From Prevotella sp. (lineage in GTDB: Bacteria > Bacteroidota > Bacteroidia > Bacteroidales > Bacteroidaceae), in contig JAEEQB010000045.1 in the NCBI GenBank assembly GCA_016285075.1, positions 1 through 41,790 on the forward strand: a stretch of 41,790 nt of DNA, written 5' to 3'. The notes under the pieces are model-generated. The model saw nothing but the letters and a program-made list of their open reading frames with translations. It ran no database searches and had not been told where the DNA came from. The translations under genes were made by a program, and so were the position numbers. Positions 41,606-41,790 of this stretch are shown here, piece by piece. Every line of letters begins with the position of its first letter. Position 1 is the stretch's first letter.

Positions 41606-41664
41606 ACAATCCGCAGGGAGCATCTTGTGACGCCCCCTGCGGATTGTTCGTCTCCTCCCTTTTT
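41606..41664 (+). terminator. queF terminator hairpin
   Basis: ACAATCCGCAGGG (41606-41618) and CCCTGCGGATTGT (41635-41647) pair perfectly over 13 bp; five T follow at 41660-41664, 12 bp further, so the T run is displaced from the stem. Confidence 0.65.
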
Positions 41665-41701
41665 CCTGACTTCGTCACTCATTTTTAACTAAAATCGTAA
41701 C

Positions 41702-41752
41702 TTGCTTATACAGAATTATTTGTAACTTTGCGCCGCCCAATATAGGGAGGCG
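41702..41752 (+). promoter_or_regulatory. Promoter and 5-prime hairpin of a gene beyond the window
   Basis: TTG (41702-41704) and TAACTTTG (41723-41730) are 18 bp apart. A hairpin at the expected transcript start (CGCCGCCC with GGGAGGCG, 41731-41752, one mismatch) is followed by a T6 run at 41760-41765. An ATG at 41782 may open the next gene, which is cut by the window edge. Confidence 0.5.
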
Positions 41753-41790
41753 CGAAAGGTTTTTTAACGTATTTTGGTCGTATGCATGTA

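Overview
The window looks like a chromosomal segment of a Bacteroidales bacterium, most likely a member of the Prevotellaceae (Prevotella sensu lato). Supporting signs are a short region-1.1-less primary sigma factor (rpoD), many promoters of the Bacteroidota type (TTTG or TTG, 19-20 bp, TAnnTTTG) placed just before genes, few Shine-Dalgarno sites, lipoproteins with a short SC-type lipobox, and lineage-typical gene orders (trpB-E-G-D-C-F-A; nusB-yajC-ybbR-coaE-DUF5606; DUF4924-rfbD-prfC). No rRNA, tRNA, CRISPR array, prophage or intact transposase was found.

Layout. 1-1400 is a decayed accessory patch: an alpha-amylase pseudogene (stop codon in the signal peptide, truncated catalytic domain), a KilA-N domain fragment and a promoter plus decapitated start, punctuated by three long palindromes with a GGGGACAGG core. 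1408-4008 (minus): a small exported protein coupled to rpoD, then a ROK glucokinase. 4192-8858 (plus): LysE-type exporter, DUF4924, rfbD, prfC, a pyrimidine-rich 7-bp repeat spacer and tsaC. 9005-10816 (minus): a secreted GH2 enzyme, probably a beta-glucuronidase. 10935-13389 (plus): an AmmeMemoRadiSam pair, a predicted lipoprotein Memo-AMMECR1 fusion plus its radical SAM partner. 13457-17842: an enlarged Vsr endonuclease, a Sde182-like nucleoside-hydrolase-fold protein, a DUF3089 lipoprotein and a CE1-type esterase. 17923-24700 (minus): a complete seven-gene trp operon led by a leader peptide with three consecutive Trp codons and a textbook attenuator. 24780-25310: a 22-bp tandem array and a GC-rich inverted-repeat element. 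25452-31950 (plus): coiled-coil membrane protein, TolC, HlyD and two ABC-2 permeases (a type I-like efflux unit without an ATPase gene) and a DUF4738 lipoprotein. 31914-37444 (minus): HAD phosphatase, pgi, DUF5606, coaE, YbbR, yajC, nusB. 37667-41579 (plus): rplY, pth, S4-domain protein, CaCA antiporter, then yhhQ-queF behind a preQ1-I riboswitch.

Regulation is the richest part of the window. The trp operon carries a ribosome-mediated attenuator: tryptophan supply would set translation of the WWW codons and so choose between antiterminator and terminator. The yhhQ-queF operon (uptake of a queuosine precursor and reduction of preQ0 to preQ1) carries an H-type pseudoknot that matches the preQ1-I architecture, with 13 contiguous bases equal to my recollection of the Thermoanaerobacter tengcongensis aptamer; it would repress translation when preQ1 is plentiful. 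Several genes have a TAnnTTTG box only 9 nt before the ATG, implying leaderless or almost leaderless mRNAs. A family of 7-bp tandem repeats recurs at four unrelated places, including the trpB-trpE spacer and the inside of vsr.
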